Assembly: GCF_002078505.1 (NCBI RefSeq)
Contig: NZ_LUAV01000002.1
Coordinates: 331,832 to 395,831 of the forward strand
Origin: Ensifer aridi
Lineage (GTDB): Bacteria; Pseudomonadota; Alphaproteobacteria; Rhizobiales; Rhizobiaceae
DNA: 64,000 nt
Reading direction: 5' to 3'
Position 1 is the first letter of the stretch. Each line of letters begins with the position of its first letter. The translations under genes were made by a program, and so were the position numbers. Shown here piece by piece: positions 29,799 through 37,565 of the stretch. The notes below the pieces were generated by a model. It had not been told where the DNA came from and ran no database searches. It saw nothing but the letters and a program-made list of their open reading frames with translations.

Positions 29799-30377
29799 TT
29801 ATGAGTTTACGTCCACATTGGCCGGGGCCACCGGGCGTGTCGCTGAATCCGGCGGATGGCGGTCGATCTCCTTACGCAGGCTGATCAGGTCGATGAAACA
29901 GTCGGCCTGCCGGCGTAGTTCGTCGGCAATCATCGGCGGCTGCGTCGACATTGTCGAGACAACGGAAACCTTGCGGCCTTTTCGTTGCAGCGCCTCCACC
30001 AGGGTAGTGTAATCGCCGTCGCCGGAGAAGATCACCAAATGATCGAGCACTTCGGCCTGTTGCATTGCATCAATGGCGAGTTCTATGTCCATATTGCCCT
30101 TGATCTTGCGGCGACCTTGGGCATCCGTGTATTCCTTGGCAGGCTTTGTCACGACCGTGTAGCCGTTATAGTCCAGCCAGTCGATCAAGGGGCGGATCGA
30201 GGAAAACTCCAAGTCTTCGATAAGCGCGGTGTAATAGTAGGCTCGCAGGAGGTACGCCCGTTTCTGGAACGCGGCGAGCAATTTGCGGTAGTCGATGTCG
30301 AAGCCCAAGCTCTTGGATGTGGCGTAGAGATTGGCGCCATCGATGAAAAGCGCGATCTTCTCGCGGGGATCGAACAA
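29799..30377 (-). CDS. NYN-domain (LabA/DUF88, PIN-like) putative ribonuclease
   Basis: The 192-residue protein has an NYN fold. The N-terminal acidic motif is IALFIDGANLYATSKSLGFD. The central GNMDIELAIDAMQQAE and the LVIFSGDGDYTTLVEALQRKG region supply the other conserved aspartates. Such proteins are predicted metal-dependent RNases; the substrate is unknown. I prefer a TTG start at 30377 (product begins MFDPREKIALF) with GAGGAGG upstream. A GTG at 30395 would add six residues. The gene interrupts the usual corC-lnt run and points the opposite way. Rhizobia often carry a very similar NYN gene elsewhere, near rpoZ, so this may be a paralogue. Confidence 0.82.
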   Translation of the reverse strand: MFDPREKIALFIDGANLYATSKSLGFDIDYRKLLAAFQKRAYLLRAYYYTALIEDLEFSSIRPLIDWLDYNGYTVVTKPAKEYTDAQGRRKIKGNMDIELAIDAMQQAEVLDHLVIFSGDGDYTTLVEALQRKGRKVSVVSTMSTQPPMIADELRRQADCFIDLISLRKEIDRHPPDSATRPVAPANVDVNS

Positions 30378-30528
30378 TGAGGCCTCCTCATTCACGGGTC
30401 CGGACTATCTTTACGGGGGTTCCTCACTCAGGAGGCGGCGGAGGTGAACCCGCTTCCTCCATCGTACGCCAAGATAGGGTGACTGGGAGCGGCTCGGTCA
30501 TCAATTTAGCAACTGTGGTTAATATGCA

Positions 30529-30637
30529 TTACAGCGCCGCGCGCGTCTCATCAGACGCCCAAAGGTCGCTGTAGCACTTTGAATCGCTGCATGTTTTTAT
30601 CCTTAAATCGGCTAGGATTTAAGGAAACATACAGTAG
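30529..30637 (+). repeat. Two-hairpin dispersed repeat, copy 2
   Basis: It has the same two stems as copy 1: TACAGCGCC...GCTGTAG around GCGTC/AGACGC, then CCTTAAATCGG facing GGATTTAAGG between GCATG and CATACAG. It lies in the 414-base gap between the NYN gene start and lnt. Confidence 0.8.
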
Positions 30638-30689
30638 ACAATTCTCAACTGAGCCCCGAGCTTGTCAACCCTCTGAAAGGAGGGGTTAC

Positions 30690-30718
30690 GCGGCGGCGGG
30701 ACAAGCCGCCACTTTTTT
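30690..30718 (+). terminator. Terminator-like hairpin in the lnt leader
   Basis: GGCGGC (30692-30697) pairs with GCCGCC (30705-30710), loop GGGACAA, followed by ACTTTTTTGG. It lies 75 bases upstream of the lnt ATG and could end leftover transcription or act as an attenuator. The rest of the gap (30378-30791) apart from copy 2 shows no gene. Confidence 0.5.
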
Positions 30719-30791
30719 GGAAGACTGCCGCCGACTGATTCGGTTTTCTTCCCGCGCAGGCTGTCGAAGGCCCGCGCCGACTGGAGGCTCT

Positions 30792-32387
30792 ATGGAGAGA
30801 CTGGCAGGCAGGATCATACTTCTTTCCGGAGTGTCCCGGGCACTCGTCGGCTTCGCGGCCGGGCTCGTGGCGGTGCTTACGCAGCCGCCCTTTGGCATTT
30901 TCGCGGCGGCCTTCGTTTCCTTTCCGATATTGGTCTGGCTGATAGACGGGATCGCGACCAATCCGAACGACGGCCTGTTGAAGCGGCTTCTGCCGGCCGC
31001 GTCGATCGGCTGGTCTTTCGGTTTCGGATATTTCCTTGGCGGGCTCTGGTGGCTCGGCAATGCGCTGCTTGTCGAGGCGGATGCCTTCGCCTGGGCCTTG
31101 CCATTGACGGTCGTCGGCCTTCCCGCCCTGCTCGCGCTATTCTATGCCGTGGCGGTTGTCATCGCCCGCTGTCTTTGGTCCGACGGCATGGGCCGGATCG
31201 CCGCTCTTGCCCTCGGATTCGGGCTTGCGGAATGGCTGCGCGGGTTCCTGTTCACCGGCTTTCCCTGGAACGCCATAGGCTATGCGGCCATGCCGATGCC
31301 GCTGATGATGCAATCGGCGAGCGTCGTCAATCTCGCGACGATCAACATGCTCGCCGTCTTCGTCTTTGCCGCGCCCGCACTCATCTGGACGGGCAAGGGC
31401 GCGCGCCCCGGCCTCGCCATCGCCGTGGCGCTCTTCGCGACGCATGTCGCCTTCGGCTTCTACCGGCTCGGCCAGCCGGCGCCGCAGCCACCCGCGCCGC
31501 AGATGACCGTCCGCCTCGTCCAGCCGGTGATCGACCAGGCCAAGAAAATGGACGATCGCGAGCGCTCGTCGATCTTCGAGAATCATCTCTCCCTGACCGC
31601 CGCTCCGGCGGAGGAGCGTGGCAAGCGGCCGGATATCGTCGTCTGGCCGGAAACGTCGATCCCCTTCATCCTCACCGACAACCCCGATGCACTGGCGCGG
31701 ATCGCCGAAGTGCTCGAGGAGGGGCAGATTCTCGTCGCCGGCGCGGTCAGGGCCGAGGACGCCGGCGCCGGCCTGCCGCCGCGCTACTACAATTCGATCT
31801 ACGTCATCGATGACCGCGGACAAATCGTCGGGGCGGCCGACAAGATACATCTGGTGCCGTTCGGCGAATACCTACCGTTCGAGGACCTGCTCTCCTCCTG
31901 GGGCCTGAGTTCCGTCGCCGCTTCCATGCCGGGCGGCTTCTCGGCGGCCAAGATCCGTCCGCTGCTGACCTTACCGGGCGGAAGAACGGTGTATCCGCTG
32001 ATCTGCTACGAGGCGATCTTCGCCGATGAGGTCGACGGTAACGCCCGCCTGGCCGACGCGCTCTTGAACATCACCAACGATGCCTGGTTCGGCGACACGC
32101 CCGGTCCGCGGCAACATTTTCGTCAGGCCCAGCTTCGCGCAGTCGAAACCGGGACGCCGATGATTCGCGCTGCCAATACCGGTATATCAGCAATTGTTGA
32201 TGCACGCGGTGTTTTAGTGGTAGGATTGGGGTACAATTACAAGGGAGTTGTAGACACAATTCTGCCGGGAAAAATGCCTAGCGTCACGGACGCCGCCATG
32301 AGAAGCAAAATCTTCTGGTTGACGGCGAGTTTTCTCCTTTTGGTTGCGGCAATCTCTCGCTTAGGTTTTAATATTAGGAAGAATTGA
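30792..32387 (+). CDS. lnt: Apolipoprotein N-acyltransferase (Lnt; ActA in acid-tolerance literature)
   Basis: The 531-residue protein has about seven N-terminal membrane helices and a C-terminal periplasmic nitrilase-fold domain (about residues 235-490). The catalytic triad is visible: Glu in VVWPETSIPF, Lys in ADKIHLVPFGEY, and Cys in YPLICYEAIFAD. Lnt adds the third acyl chain to lipoproteins after Lgt and LspA. In S. medicae/meliloti this gene was described as actA, required for growth at low pH. GGAGG precedes the ATG at 30792. The downstream neighbour is the pH-regulated phrR gene, as in that literature. Confidence 0.94.
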   Translation: MERLAGRIILLSGVSRALVGFAAGLVAVLTQPPFGIFAAAFVSFPILVWLIDGIATNPNDGLLKRLLPAASIGWSFGFGYFLGGLWWLGNALLVEADAFAWALPLTVVGLPALLALFYAVAVVIARCLWSDGMGRIAALALGFGLAEWLRGFLFTGFPWNAIGYAAMPMPLMMQSASVVNLATINMLAVFVFAAPALIWTGKGARPGLAIAVALFATHVAFGFYRLGQPAPQPPAPQMTVRLVQPVIDQAKKMDDRERSSIFENHLSLTAAPAEERGKRPDIVVWPETSIPFILTDNPDALARIAEVLEEGQILVAGAVRAEDAGAGLPPRYYNSIYVIDDRGQIVGAADKIHLVPFGEYLPFEDLLSSWGLSSVAASMPGGFSAAKIRPLLTLPGGRTVYPLICYEAIFADEVDGNARLADALLNITNDAWFGDTPGPRQHFRQAQLRAVETGTPMIRAANTGISAIVDARGVLVVGLGYNYKGVVDTILPGKMPSVTDAAMRSKIFWLTASFLLLVAAISRLGFNIRKN

Positions 32388-32419
32388 CGTAAAACCCCTA
32401 AAATTGCATAGTGGTATTT

Positions 32420-32500
32420 GCCGGCAACTTTCACCTGCCGCGAGCGAGTGACAGGTTGCCATTACGCGAAGAGCAGCAATGCCAGGTTGTCGGCAACCGG
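32420..32500 (+). promoter_or_regulatory. Alternative hairpins in the phrR leader
   Basis: Four complementary blocks occur in order: GGCAAC (32423-32428), GGTTGCC (32454-32460), GGTTG (32485-32489) and GGCAACC (32492-32498). Blocks 1+2 and 3+4 can pair as two hairpins, or blocks 2+4 can pair perfectly over seven bases instead. CAGGTTG is also directly repeated. Alternatively these are half-sites for a DNA-binding protein. Confidence 0.4.
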
Positions 32501-32524
32501 AACAGCGAGTTTAGGAAGGCGAAT

Positions 32525-32938
32525 ATGATTGAAAACAAGAAGAAGCCGAACCCGATCGACATCCATGTCGGTAGCAGGATTCGCCTTCGTCGGACGATGC
32601 TTGGCATGAGCCAGGAGAAGCTCGGCGAGAGTCTGGGGATCACATTCCAGCAGATTCAGAAGTACGAAAAGGGAACGAATCGCGTCGGCGCGAGCCGGTT
32701 GCAGAACATTGCGCAGATTCTCAATGTGCCGGTGTCGTTCTTCTTCGAAGACGCGCCGGGCGAGGGCGCCGGCACCGGCATGGCCGAGGCATCGAGCTCC
32801 AACTACGTGGTCGATTTCCTGTCGTCGTCGGAAGGGCTGCAACTCAACCGCGCTTTCGTCAAGATCGCCGACCCGAAGGTCCGGCGCAAGCTGGTGGACC
32901 TCGTCAAGGCGCTTGCTGCCGAGGCGGAGGCGGAATAA
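32525..32938 (+). CDS. phrR: XRE-family helix-turn-helix regulator PhrR
   Basis: The 137-residue protein has an HTH_3 domain at about residues 15-70 (RIRLRRTMLGMSQEKLGESL followed by ITFQQIQKYEKGTNRVGASR). A C-terminal helical region contains FLSSSEGLQLNRAF. Similar small regulators are common in rhizobia. The position between actA/lnt and metK, plus length, matches PhrR, described as a low-pH- and stress-induced regulator in S. medicae WSM419. The ATG at 32525 follows AGGAAGG. A longer frame from 32411 adds no domain. Confidence 0.82.
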   Translation: MIENKKKPNPIDIHVGSRIRLRRTMLGMSQEKLGESLGITFQQIQKYEKGTNRVGASRLQNIAQILNVPVSFFFEDAPGEGAGTGMAEASSSNYVVDFLSSSEGLQLNRAFVKIADPKVRRKLVDLVKALAAEAEAE

Positions 32939-32959
32939 GCGGGAACACTCCCCGTGTCG

Positions 32960-32986
32960 AAAAAGCGGCCGTCGGCCGCTTTTTTC
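32960..32986 (+). terminator. Rho-independent terminator after phrR
   Basis: AAAAAGCGGCC, loop GTC, GGCCGCTTTTTT: a perfect stem with a six-T run, symmetrical enough to work in both directions. Confidence 0.9.
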
Positions 32987-33027
32987 GTATTTCGGGCAGC
33001 GGTCGATTTGCGCGCTGCAACCCCGAA

Positions 33028-33131
33028 TGCATGTCTCCTTAAATCGACCTCGCTTTAAGGACAAAGACATGCGGCAATTCAAAGTGCCACAGCGACATTT
33101 GCGCGTCCGATAAGATGCGCGGCACTGTAGC
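33028..33131 (-). repeat. Two-hairpin dispersed repeat, copy 3 (reverse orientation)
   Basis: Read on the minus strand it matches copies 1 and 2: GCTACAGTGCCGCGCATC..., CACTTTGAATTGCCGCATG, then CCTTAAAGCG facing CGATTTAAGG. It lies between the phrR terminator and the metK control region. Confidence 0.8.
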
Positions 33132-33198
33132 CGCCCCTCGACGCGAAAATTTTTCCACGAAACGAGGCAATTTCGCCAAGGTCGGGCGTGGCAGCAAT

Positions 33199-33226
33199 GT
33201 CGATATAAAGATATATTTATGTCGTT
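33199..33226 (+). promoter_or_regulatory. Palindromic operator upstream of metK (SahR-like site)
   Basis: CGATATAAA (33201-33209), centre GATATA, and TTTATGTCG (33216-33224) form an imperfect palindrome with one mismatch, about 72 bases before the metK ATG. It is much more AT-rich than its surroundings and overlaps possible -10 sequence. It resembles, from memory, the ATATAAAGATAT-type operators reported for ArsR-family regulators (SahR) of methionine-cycle genes in alphaproteobacteria. Confidence 0.5.
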
Positions 33227-33296
33227 GTGTGCTTGTTTTTCGCCGGCAAAACCACTAACACGTTCGCACCGCTTTTTCATTGAGGGGACTTCCCGC

Positions 33297-34577
33297 ATGC
33301 GCGCAAACTACCTGTTCACAAGTGAATCCGTTGCCGAAGGTCATCCGGACAAGGTGTGTGACCGTATCTCCGACGAGATTGTCGATCTGGTTTACCGCGA
33401 AGCGGCGAAGTCCGGCGTCGACCCGTGGAGCGTGCGCATCGCCTGTGAAACCTTGGCTACGACCAATCGCGTTGTCATTGCCGGCGAGGTCCGCCTGCCG
33501 CCGAGCCTCCTGAAGAAGGACAAGAACGGCAACGACGTCATCAATCCGTCGAAGTTCAAGTCGGCTGCCCGCAAGGCGATCCGCGACATCGGCTACGAAC
33601 AGGATGGCTTCCACTGGAAGACGGCGAAGATCGACGTGCTGTTGCACTTCCAGTCCGCGCACATCGCGCAGGGCGTCGACAGTGCCGCCGACAAGCAGGG
33701 CGAGGAAGGTGCCGGCGACCAGGGCATCATGTTCGGCTATGCCTGCCGCGAGACCGCCGAGCTCATGCCGGCGCCGATCTATTATTCGCACCGCATCCTG
33801 AATCTGCTTGCCGCCGCCCGCAAGAAGGGCGAAGGCGAGGTCGCCAAGCTCGGCCCGGATGCCAAGAGCCAGGTGACGGTACGCTATGTCGACGGCAAGC
33901 CGGCCGAGGCCACCTCGATCGTTCTTTCCACGCAGCATCTCGACGACAGCTGGGATTCCGCCAAGGTACGCTCCGTGGTCGAACCCTATATTCGTGAGGC
34001 GCTGGCCGATCTGAAGATCGCCGACGACTGCACCTGGTACATCAACCCGACCGGCAAGTTCGTCATCGGTGGACCGGACGGCGATGCCGGCCTCACCGGC
34101 CGCAAGATCATCGTCGACACCTATGGCGGTGCCGCGCCGCATGGCGGCGGTGCCTTCTCGGGCAAGGACACGACCAAGGTCGACCGTTCGGCCGCCTATG
34201 CCGCCCGTTACCTCGCCAAGAATGTCGTTGCCGCCGGCCTCGCCGATCGCTGCACGATCCAGCTTTCCTACGCTATCGGCGTTGCCCAGCCGCTGTCGAT
34301 CTATGTCGACCTGCACGGCACCGGCAAAGTCTCGGAAGATCAGGTCGAAAAGGCCATCCGCAAGACGATGGACCTCTCGCCGACCGGCATCCGCCGCCAT
34401 CTCGACCTCAACCGGCCCATCTATGCCAAGACGTCTGCCTATGGCCACTTCGGCCGCAAGGCCGGTCGCGATGGTTCCTTCTCCTGGGAGAAGCTCGACC
34501 TCGTCAAGCCGCTCAAGGAAGCGATCGAGCACGACACCACGGCCGTCAACGGAAGGGCGGCCAGCCGCGCGGCGTAA
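33297..34577 (+). CDS. metK: S-adenosylmethionine synthetase
   Basis: The 426-residue protein makes SAM from methionine and ATP. The N-terminal [19 protein letters not shown], the [14 protein letters not shown] hexapeptide region ([15 protein letters not shown]) and the ATP-binding [19 protein letters not shown] are all present. The family is usually about 385-425 residues; this one has the somewhat longer rhizobial form. The ATG at 33297 follows GAGGGG. SAM is the donor for the several methyltransferases in this window, including trmB immediately downstream and MiaB. Control is probably through the palindrome about 72 bases upstream. Confidence 0.96.
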   Translation: MRANYLFTSESVAEGHPDKVCDRISDEIVDLVYREAAKSGVDPWSVRIACETLATTNRVVIAGEVRLPPSLLKKDKNGNDVINPSKFKSAARKAIRDIGYEQDGFHWKTAKIDVLLHFQSAHIAQGVDSAADKQGEEGAGDQGIMFGYACRETAELMPAPIYYSHRILNLLAAARKKGEGEVAKLGPDAKSQVTVRYVDGKPAEATSIVLSTQHLDDSWDSAKVRSVVEPYIREALADLKIADDCTWYINPTGKFVIGGPDGDAGLTGRKIIVDTYGGAAPHGGGAFSGKDTTKVDRSAAYAARYLAKNVVAAGLADRCTIQLSYAIGVAQPLSIYVDLHGTGKVSEDQVEKAIRKTMDLSPTGIRRHLDLNRPIYAKTSAYGHFGRKAGRDGSFSWEKLDLVKPLKEAIEHDTTAVNGRAASRAA

Positions 34578-34586
34578 GCGCCGCTG

Positions 34587-34609
34587 ATGCGGCTTCGGAG
34601 AAGCCGCGC
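34587..34609 (+). terminator. Hairpin after metK
   Basis: GCGGCTTC, loop GGA, GAAGCCGC just after the metK stop. There is no T-run, so it may stabilise the 3' end rather than terminate fully. Confidence 0.45.
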
Positions 34610-34745
34610 ATTGAAGATAGCGCAGCGGCCTGCTATCAGGCGCTGCAAAAAATCAGGGCGGGCGCTCCGGTGAGGGGCGTCCGCCTCGTTCATTGTGATT
34701 TCGGGCCGGTCCGACGCGAAATCATTGTGATCCAGGAAGGACGAT

Positions 34746-35444
34746 ATGACCGAACCGCGCCGTGCAAGAGCAACGGAGGCTTTCTTCGGCCGCCGCAAAG
34801 GCAAGCCCCTGCGGGAGCGCCAGGCCGCGCACCTAGAAAACCTGCTGCCTGCTCTGAAGCTCGATCTGACTGAGGCTGCGCCGCAACATCTGGCGTCGCT
34901 TTTTCCCGAACCCGTCAAGCGAATCCGCCTGGAGATCGGCTTCGGCGGCGGCGAGCACCTCATCCACCGTGCCGCGGAGGATTCTTCGACCGGGTTCATC
35001 GGCGTGGAGCCCTTCGTCAATTCGATGGCGAAGCTGCTCGGTCAGATCGAGGCGAAGGGGATCAGGAACGTCCGCCTCTACGACGACGATGCGACCCAGG
35101 TGCTCGACTGGCTGCCCGCAGCCTCGGTCGATCAGATCGACCTGCTCTATCCCGATCCCTGGCCGAAACGGAAGCACTGGAAACGGCGCTTCGTCTCCAA
35201 GGTCAATCTCGACCGCTTCGCGCGCATTCTGAAGCCGGGCGGCCTCTTCTGTTTCGCATCCGATATCGACAGCTATGTCAATTGGACGCTCATCCATTGC
35301 CGTGACCACGCCGCATTCGAATGGACGGCGGAAAAGGCGGCCGACTGGCTGACGCCCTTTGCCGGCTGGCCGAGCACGCGCTATGAGGCCAAGGCCCGCC
35401 GGGAAGGGCGAAGCTCGGCCTATCTCACCTTCCGCCGCGCTTAG
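34746..35444 (+). CDS. trmB: tRNA (guanine-N7-)-methyltransferase
   Basis: The 232-residue protein methylates G46 in the tRNA variable loop. The TrmB landmarks are [16 protein letters not shown] (SAM-binding motif I, near residue 62), [11 protein letters not shown], and the signature [17 protein letters not shown] near residue 135 with the catalytic Asp. It sits 168 bases after metK in the same direction, as in other rhizobia. Confidence 0.94.
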   Translation: MTEPRRARATEAFFGRRKGKPLRERQAAHLENLLPALKLDLTEAAPQHLASLFPEPVKRIRLEIGFGGGEHLIHRAAEDSSTGFIGVEPFVNSMAKLLGQIEAKGIRNVRLYDDDATQVLDWLPAASVDQIDLLYPDPWPKRKHWKRRFVSKVNLDRFARILKPGGLFCFASDIDSYVNWTLIHCRDHAAFEWTAEKAADWLTPFAGWPSTRYEAKARREGRSSAYLTFRRA

Positions 35445-35462
35445 AATGCTTTGGATTTGTCC

Positions 35463-35525
35463 CTCTCCTCGGGTTTAACCCGAGGACTAACCCTCTCCCC
35501 GCACGCGGAGAGGGAGAGAGGGTGG
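35463..35525. repeat. RIME-like palindromic sequence
   Basis: CCTCGGGTTTAACCCGAGG is a perfect palindrome, followed by CCCTCTCCCCGC and GCGGAGAGGGAGAGAGGG forming a second hairpin. The CCCTCTCCCCGC core is typical of rhizobial intergenic mosaic elements. It lies between the convergent trmB and DUF1150 genes and may serve as terminator for both. Confidence 0.6.
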
Positions 35526-35574
35526 CCGGTAGGGCGGACGAGGGGCCAAATTCAAGTTAATACGCGCCAGCCGA

Positions 35575-35832
35575 TCAATGCAGGCTGACGGTGCGCAGGT
35601 CGTCCTCGGCCGCCTTGAAGAAGGTGCTGGAACGGTTATCCGTCAGGAGAATCGGAGTGCCGTCGGCGCCGAATAGGGCCCACAGGTCGATTCCGGGACC
35701 CATTTCGGGCGCCTCGGGAAAGCAGCGGGAGACCTCCTCCGAACGCATCTTGCGGATATAGCCGACTTCGCCTGCGCCAAGATGCGCAAGGTCGCTTTTC
35801 GACAGCGATGTGTTGATGGTTTTCAGTCCCAT
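35575..35832 (-). CDS. DUF1150 family protein
   Basis: This 85-residue protein with no known function carries the DUF1150 pattern SLSKSDLAHLGAGEVGYIRK, then FGADGTPILLTDNRSS near the C-terminus. DUF1150 genes commonly follow small heat-shock protein genes in alphaproteobacteria. Here it lies 50 bases downstream of hsp20 on the same strand, so heat induction through that promoter is likely. The domain is small and without catalytic motifs; a role as chaperone partner or regulator is only inference. Confidence 0.85.
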   Translation of the reverse strand: MGLKTINTSLSKSDLAHLGAGEVGYIRKMRSEEVSRCFPEAPEMGPGIDLWALFGADGTPILLTDNRSSTFFKAAEDDLRTVSLH

Positions 35833-35882
35833 GGTGATGCTCCGTGGTCGCCGGCTTTCAAGGAAAAATCCCGCCGGTTATC

Positions 35883-36311
35883 CTATTCTGGGACCGAAAT
35901 GTTAATTTTCTTTACCATGCGGACCGGCTCCGGGCGCACGAGATCGACCGAAAGGAGCCCGTTGCGCAGCTCCGCGCCGAGAACCTGCATGCCGTCGGCA
36001 AGCACGAAGGTGCGCTGGAACTGCCGAGCGGCGATGCCACGATGCAGATATTCCCGCTCGCCGGTGTCGACCTGACGGCCGCGAATGACAAGCTGATTTT
36101 CCTCGGTCGTCACGTCGAGGTCTTCCTCGGAGAAGCCGGCGACCGCGAGCGTTATCCGCAGGCGTTCCGGCGCGCCGGAAGCGTCGCCGCGAATGCGCTC
36201 GATATTGTAGGGTGGATAGCCATCATTGCCCTTGGCGATGCGCTCAAGGGTCTTCTCCATACTGTCGAAACCCACGAGAAGCGGGCTCGTAAATGGCGTT
36301 ATTCTGCTCAT
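35883..36311 (-). CDS. Small heat-shock protein (Hsp20/IbpA family)
   Basis: The 142-residue alpha-crystallin-type chaperone begins MSRITPFTSPLLVGFDSMEK. YPPYNIERI marks the start of the crystallin domain, EEDLDVTTEENQLVIRGRQ its middle, and GIAARQFQRTFVLADGMQV its end, with a VPE tail. It is the class A type of rhizobial sHsp that holds unfolding proteins. The translational start is the ATG at 36311, eight bases after AGGA. That AGGA is sequestered in a thermosensor hairpin. A TTG two codons upstream is unlikely. Confidence 0.92.
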   Translation of the reverse strand: MSRITPFTSPLLVGFDSMEKTLERIAKGNDGYPPYNIERIRGDASGAPERLRITLAVAGFSEEDLDVTTEENQLVIRGRQVDTGEREYLHRGIAARQFQRTFVLADGMQVLGAELRNGLLSVDLVRPEPVRMVKKINISVPE

Positions 36312-36317
36312 TCCCAA

Positions 36318-36340
36318 AGTCCTTGCAGCTCAAGCGACCA
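36318..36340 (-). promoter_or_regulatory. ROSE-type RNA thermometer hairpin over the hsp20 Shine-Dalgarno sequence
   Basis: On the mRNA strand GGUCGCUUG pairs with CAAGGACU around the loop AGCUG. The U-C-G-C-U block faces the A-G-G-A Shine-Dalgarno with one unpaired G (position 36335). This U-Y-G-C-U versus AGGA pairing with a bulged G is the diagnostic core of ROSE elements, which melt at heat-shock temperature and are known upstream of rhizobial hsp20 genes. Melting would free the site eight bases before the ATG. A second stem, CTGCCA/TGGCAG, lies upstream at 36352-36373. Confidence 0.85.
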
Positions 36341-36375
36341 TCTTGTCGGACCTGCCATGCAGCATCCTGGCAGCA

Positions 36376-36404
36376 ATATGGTAGCTGTGTGCAACGAGTG
36401 CAAG
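36376..36404 (-). promoter_or_regulatory. RpoH-type heat-shock promoter for hsp20
   Basis: On the minus strand CTTGCA (36404-36399) and CCATAT (36381-36376) are separated by exactly 17 bases, close to the alphaproteobacterial sigma-32 pattern CTTGAA-N17-CYATNT. Transcription would begin near 36369, giving a leader of about 58 bases containing the thermometer hairpin. Confidence 0.65.
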
Positions 36405-36519
36405 CCGCTTGCCTCCGCAGCCCACGCAAATCATAGTCGCTTCTCGGATATTCGGCCCGTGAAGGGCGACCACGTGATTTCGATCCGGCGAGCGGCCGTG
36501 GTCCGGCAGGAGACGTAAA

Positions 36520-37464
36520 GTGTCAAGCGCGAGAAAGATCATCATCGACACCGACCCGGGGCAGGACGATGCAGCGGCGATCATGCTGGCCTTCGGCAGC
36601 CCGGAGGAGATCGAGGTCCTCGGCATCACCACCGTCGCCGGCAATGTCCCGCTCACGCTGACGGCGCGCAACGCGCGGATCGTCTGCGAGCTTTGCAACA
36701 GGACCGACGTGAAGGTCTTTGCCGGCGCCGAGCGGCCGGTCGCCCGCCCGCTGATTACCGCCGAGCACGTACACGGCAAGACGGGGCTCGATGGCCCCGA
36801 ACTCTCCGAGCCGACGATGCCGCTCCAGGAGCAGCACGCCGTCGATTTCATCGTCGAGACTTTGCGCACCGAGGCGCCAGGCGCGGTCACGCTTTGCACG
36901 CTGGGCCCCTTGACGAATATCGCGCTGGCCCTCACCAAGGCGCCCGAGATCGCACCGGCGGTACGCGAGCTCGTACTGATGGGCGGCGGCTTCTTCGAGG
37001 GCGGCAATATTACGCCCGCGGCGGAATTCAACATCTATGTCGATCCGGAGGCCGCCGAGATCGTCTTCCGCTCCGGAATTCCGATCGTGATGATGCCGCT
37101 CGACGTGACGCACCGCGTTCTTACACGCAAGGCCCGCGTCGAGAAGATCCGCGCCATCGGTAGTCCGGCGGCTGTTGCGCTTGCGGAGATGCTGGAATTC
37201 TTCGAGCGATTCGACATCGAAAAATACGGTACCGACGGCGGCCCGCTGCACGATCCGACGGTGATCGCCTATCTGTTGCGACCGGAACTCTTCACCGGCC
37301 GCGACTGCAATGTCGAGATCGAAACGGCTTCCGCCCTGACCGCGGGCATGACGGTGGTCGACTGGTGGCAGGTGACCGGACGCAAGCACAATGCCAAGGT
37401 CATGCGGCACATCGACGACGAGGGCTTCTTCGATCTCCTGACCGACCGGCTGGCGCGCATTTAA
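36520..37464 (+). CDS. Inosine-uridine preferring nucleoside hydrolase
   Basis: The 314-residue protein hydrolyses nucleosides to base and ribose. The calcium-binding N-terminal motif is KIIIDTDPGQDDAAAIMLAF. VTLCTLGPLTNIALAL, LVLMGGGFFEGGNITPAAEF and the C-terminal GGPLHDPTVIAYLL (catalytic His region) complete the family signature. It starts with GTG at 36520 with AGGAG upstream. It diverges from hsp20. The ribokinase gene 3 kb away could use the ribose released; the link is inference. Confidence 0.9.
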   Translation: MSSARKIIIDTDPGQDDAAAIMLAFGSPEEIEVLGITTVAGNVPLTLTARNARIVCELCNRTDVKVFAGAERPVARPLITAEHVHGKTGLDGPELSEPTMPLQEQHAVDFIVETLRTEAPGAVTLCTLGPLTNIALALTKAPEIAPAVRELVLMGGGFFEGGNITPAAEFNIYVDPEAAEIVFRSGIPIVMMPLDVTHRVLTRKARVEKIRAIGSPAAVALAEMLEFFERFDIEKYGTDGGPLHDPTVIAYLLRPELFTGRDCNVEIETASALTAGMTVVDWWQVTGRKHNAKVMRHIDDEGFFDLLTDRLARI

Positions 37465-37515
37465 GCTGATTGCAATCTCCCGATCCGGATCGATCCGGGT
37501 CCAAGCCGTCAAAAC

Positions 37516-37545
37516 CAAAACGGCGCCGCATCGGGCGCCGTTTCG
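37516..37545. terminator. Bidirectional terminator between nucleoside hydrolase and chemoreceptor genes
   Basis: AAACGGCGCC and GGCGCCGTTT form a perfect 10-base-pair stem around GCATCG between two convergent genes, with A/T runs on both sides. Confidence 0.75.
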
Positions 37546-37565
37546 CGTTTCGCCATGTCGCCGGG

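Noticed and set aside
33132..33296. SAM riboswitch before metK
   Set aside because: I could not draw a SAM-II or SAM/SAH-type pseudoknot; the palindrome at 33199-33226 reads as a DNA operator instead.
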